Positions 6,597-6,742 of a stretch of 6,742 nucleotides of DNA are shown here, piece by piece; positions within the stretch are counted from its first letter, which is position 1, and each line of letters starts with the position of its first letter. A program made the translations under genes and the position numbers. This stretch comes from Burkholderiales bacterium (GTDB lineage: Bacteria > Pseudomonadota > Gammaproteobacteria > Burkholderiales > Burkholderiaceae_E): contig CP070753.1 in assembly GCA_020348765.1 (NCBI GenBank), positions 2,209,412-2,216,153 on the forward strand, written 5' to 3'. Under the pieces are notes generated by a model that was not told the DNA's origin, did not search any database, and worked only from the letters and a program-made list of their open reading frames with translations.

Positions 6597-6742
6597 GGTC
6601 GGCGGACTCCTTGACGGTTGGGGGACTGGAGGTCGGCGGCTCGCGCGTGGCGGTGGCCGCCGAGGCGATGTACACCATCGCGAGCACCGCGAAGATGTAG
6701 GCCTGGATGAAACCGGTCAGCAGACCGAGCAGCTGCAGCACG
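6589..6742 (-). CDS. atpB: N-type ATPase a subunit, C-terminal 50 residues (runs off right edge)
   Basis: This is the C-terminal end of the stator channel subunit a, which passes ions to the c-ring. The visible residues give the last membrane helix, LLGLLTGFIQAYIFAVLAMV (4-23 of the fragment) followed by YIASA, which matches the final helix of a subunits, where a Gln near this position is conserved. After it comes a hydrophilic tail of about 22 residues rich in Thr, Pro and Ser, longer than the short end of E. coli a. The essential Arg of the preceding helix is outside the window. The stop (TAG) overlaps the c start by eight bases. Its position directly before c agrees with the N-ATPase order. 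Confidence 0.92.
   Translation of the reverse strand, partial: VLQLLGLLTGFIQAYIFAVLAMVYIASAATATREPPTSSPPTVKESADHG
6607..6612 (-). promoter_or_regulatory. Ribosome binding site of the c subunit gene
   Basis: AAGGAG on the minus strand lies ten bases before the c ATG and inside the a coding sequence. It is the best Shine-Dalgarno in the operon, which fits the need for many c copies per complex. Confidence 0.7.

Overview
This is a GC-rich, gene-dense bacterial chromosome segment. Its gene families (pirin, ChaC, DinB-like, MaoC/NodN-like, N-type ATPase) fit a proteobacterium, most likely a gamma- or betaproteobacterium; nothing in the window fixes the genus. No tRNA, rRNA, IS element, integrase or CRISPR array is visible.

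Left part (1-2085), four housekeeping or metabolic genes on alternating strands. A pirin-family gene runs off the left edge on the minus strand. It is divergent from chaC (gamma-glutamylcyclotransferase, glutathione turnover) across a 117-base gap that holds a tandem repeat of 14-base units, each made of two heptamers. chaC converges on a DinB-like metal-dependent four-helix protein gene and overlaps its 3' end by 26 bases; a perfect 7-bp hairpin lies in the overlap. The DinB-like gene is divergent from a MaoC/NodN-like hydratase gene, which in turn ends 9 bases from the last gene of the large minus-strand operon.

Right part (2095-6742), one tightly packed minus-strand operon. In transcription order it holds the C-terminus of ATP synthase subunit a (cut by the window edge), subunit c, a long subunit b, alpha and gamma, then a DUF211 protein and a VIT1/CCC1-family membrane protein. 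The order a-c-b-alpha-gamma with no separate delta gene is the hallmark of the laterally mobile N-type rotary ATPase (atpDCQRBEFAG); beta, epsilon, Q and R would lie beyond the right edge. The c subunit carries two membrane carboxylates (E30, E63) and an E-S-T-x-x-Y ligand motif. The b subunit is 258 residues, with a C-terminal half that looks able to stand in for the missing delta.

The part that most deserves a second look is the pair appended to the ATPase operon. DUF211, best known from archaea, and a VIT/CCC1-like transporter that lacks the usual cytosolic metal-binding insert follow gamma with gaps of 51 and 14 bases. I infer a possible unit in which an ATP-driven ion pump is co-expressed with an ion-coupled metal transporter and a small accessory protein. 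The association is seen in the sequence; the function is hypothesis.
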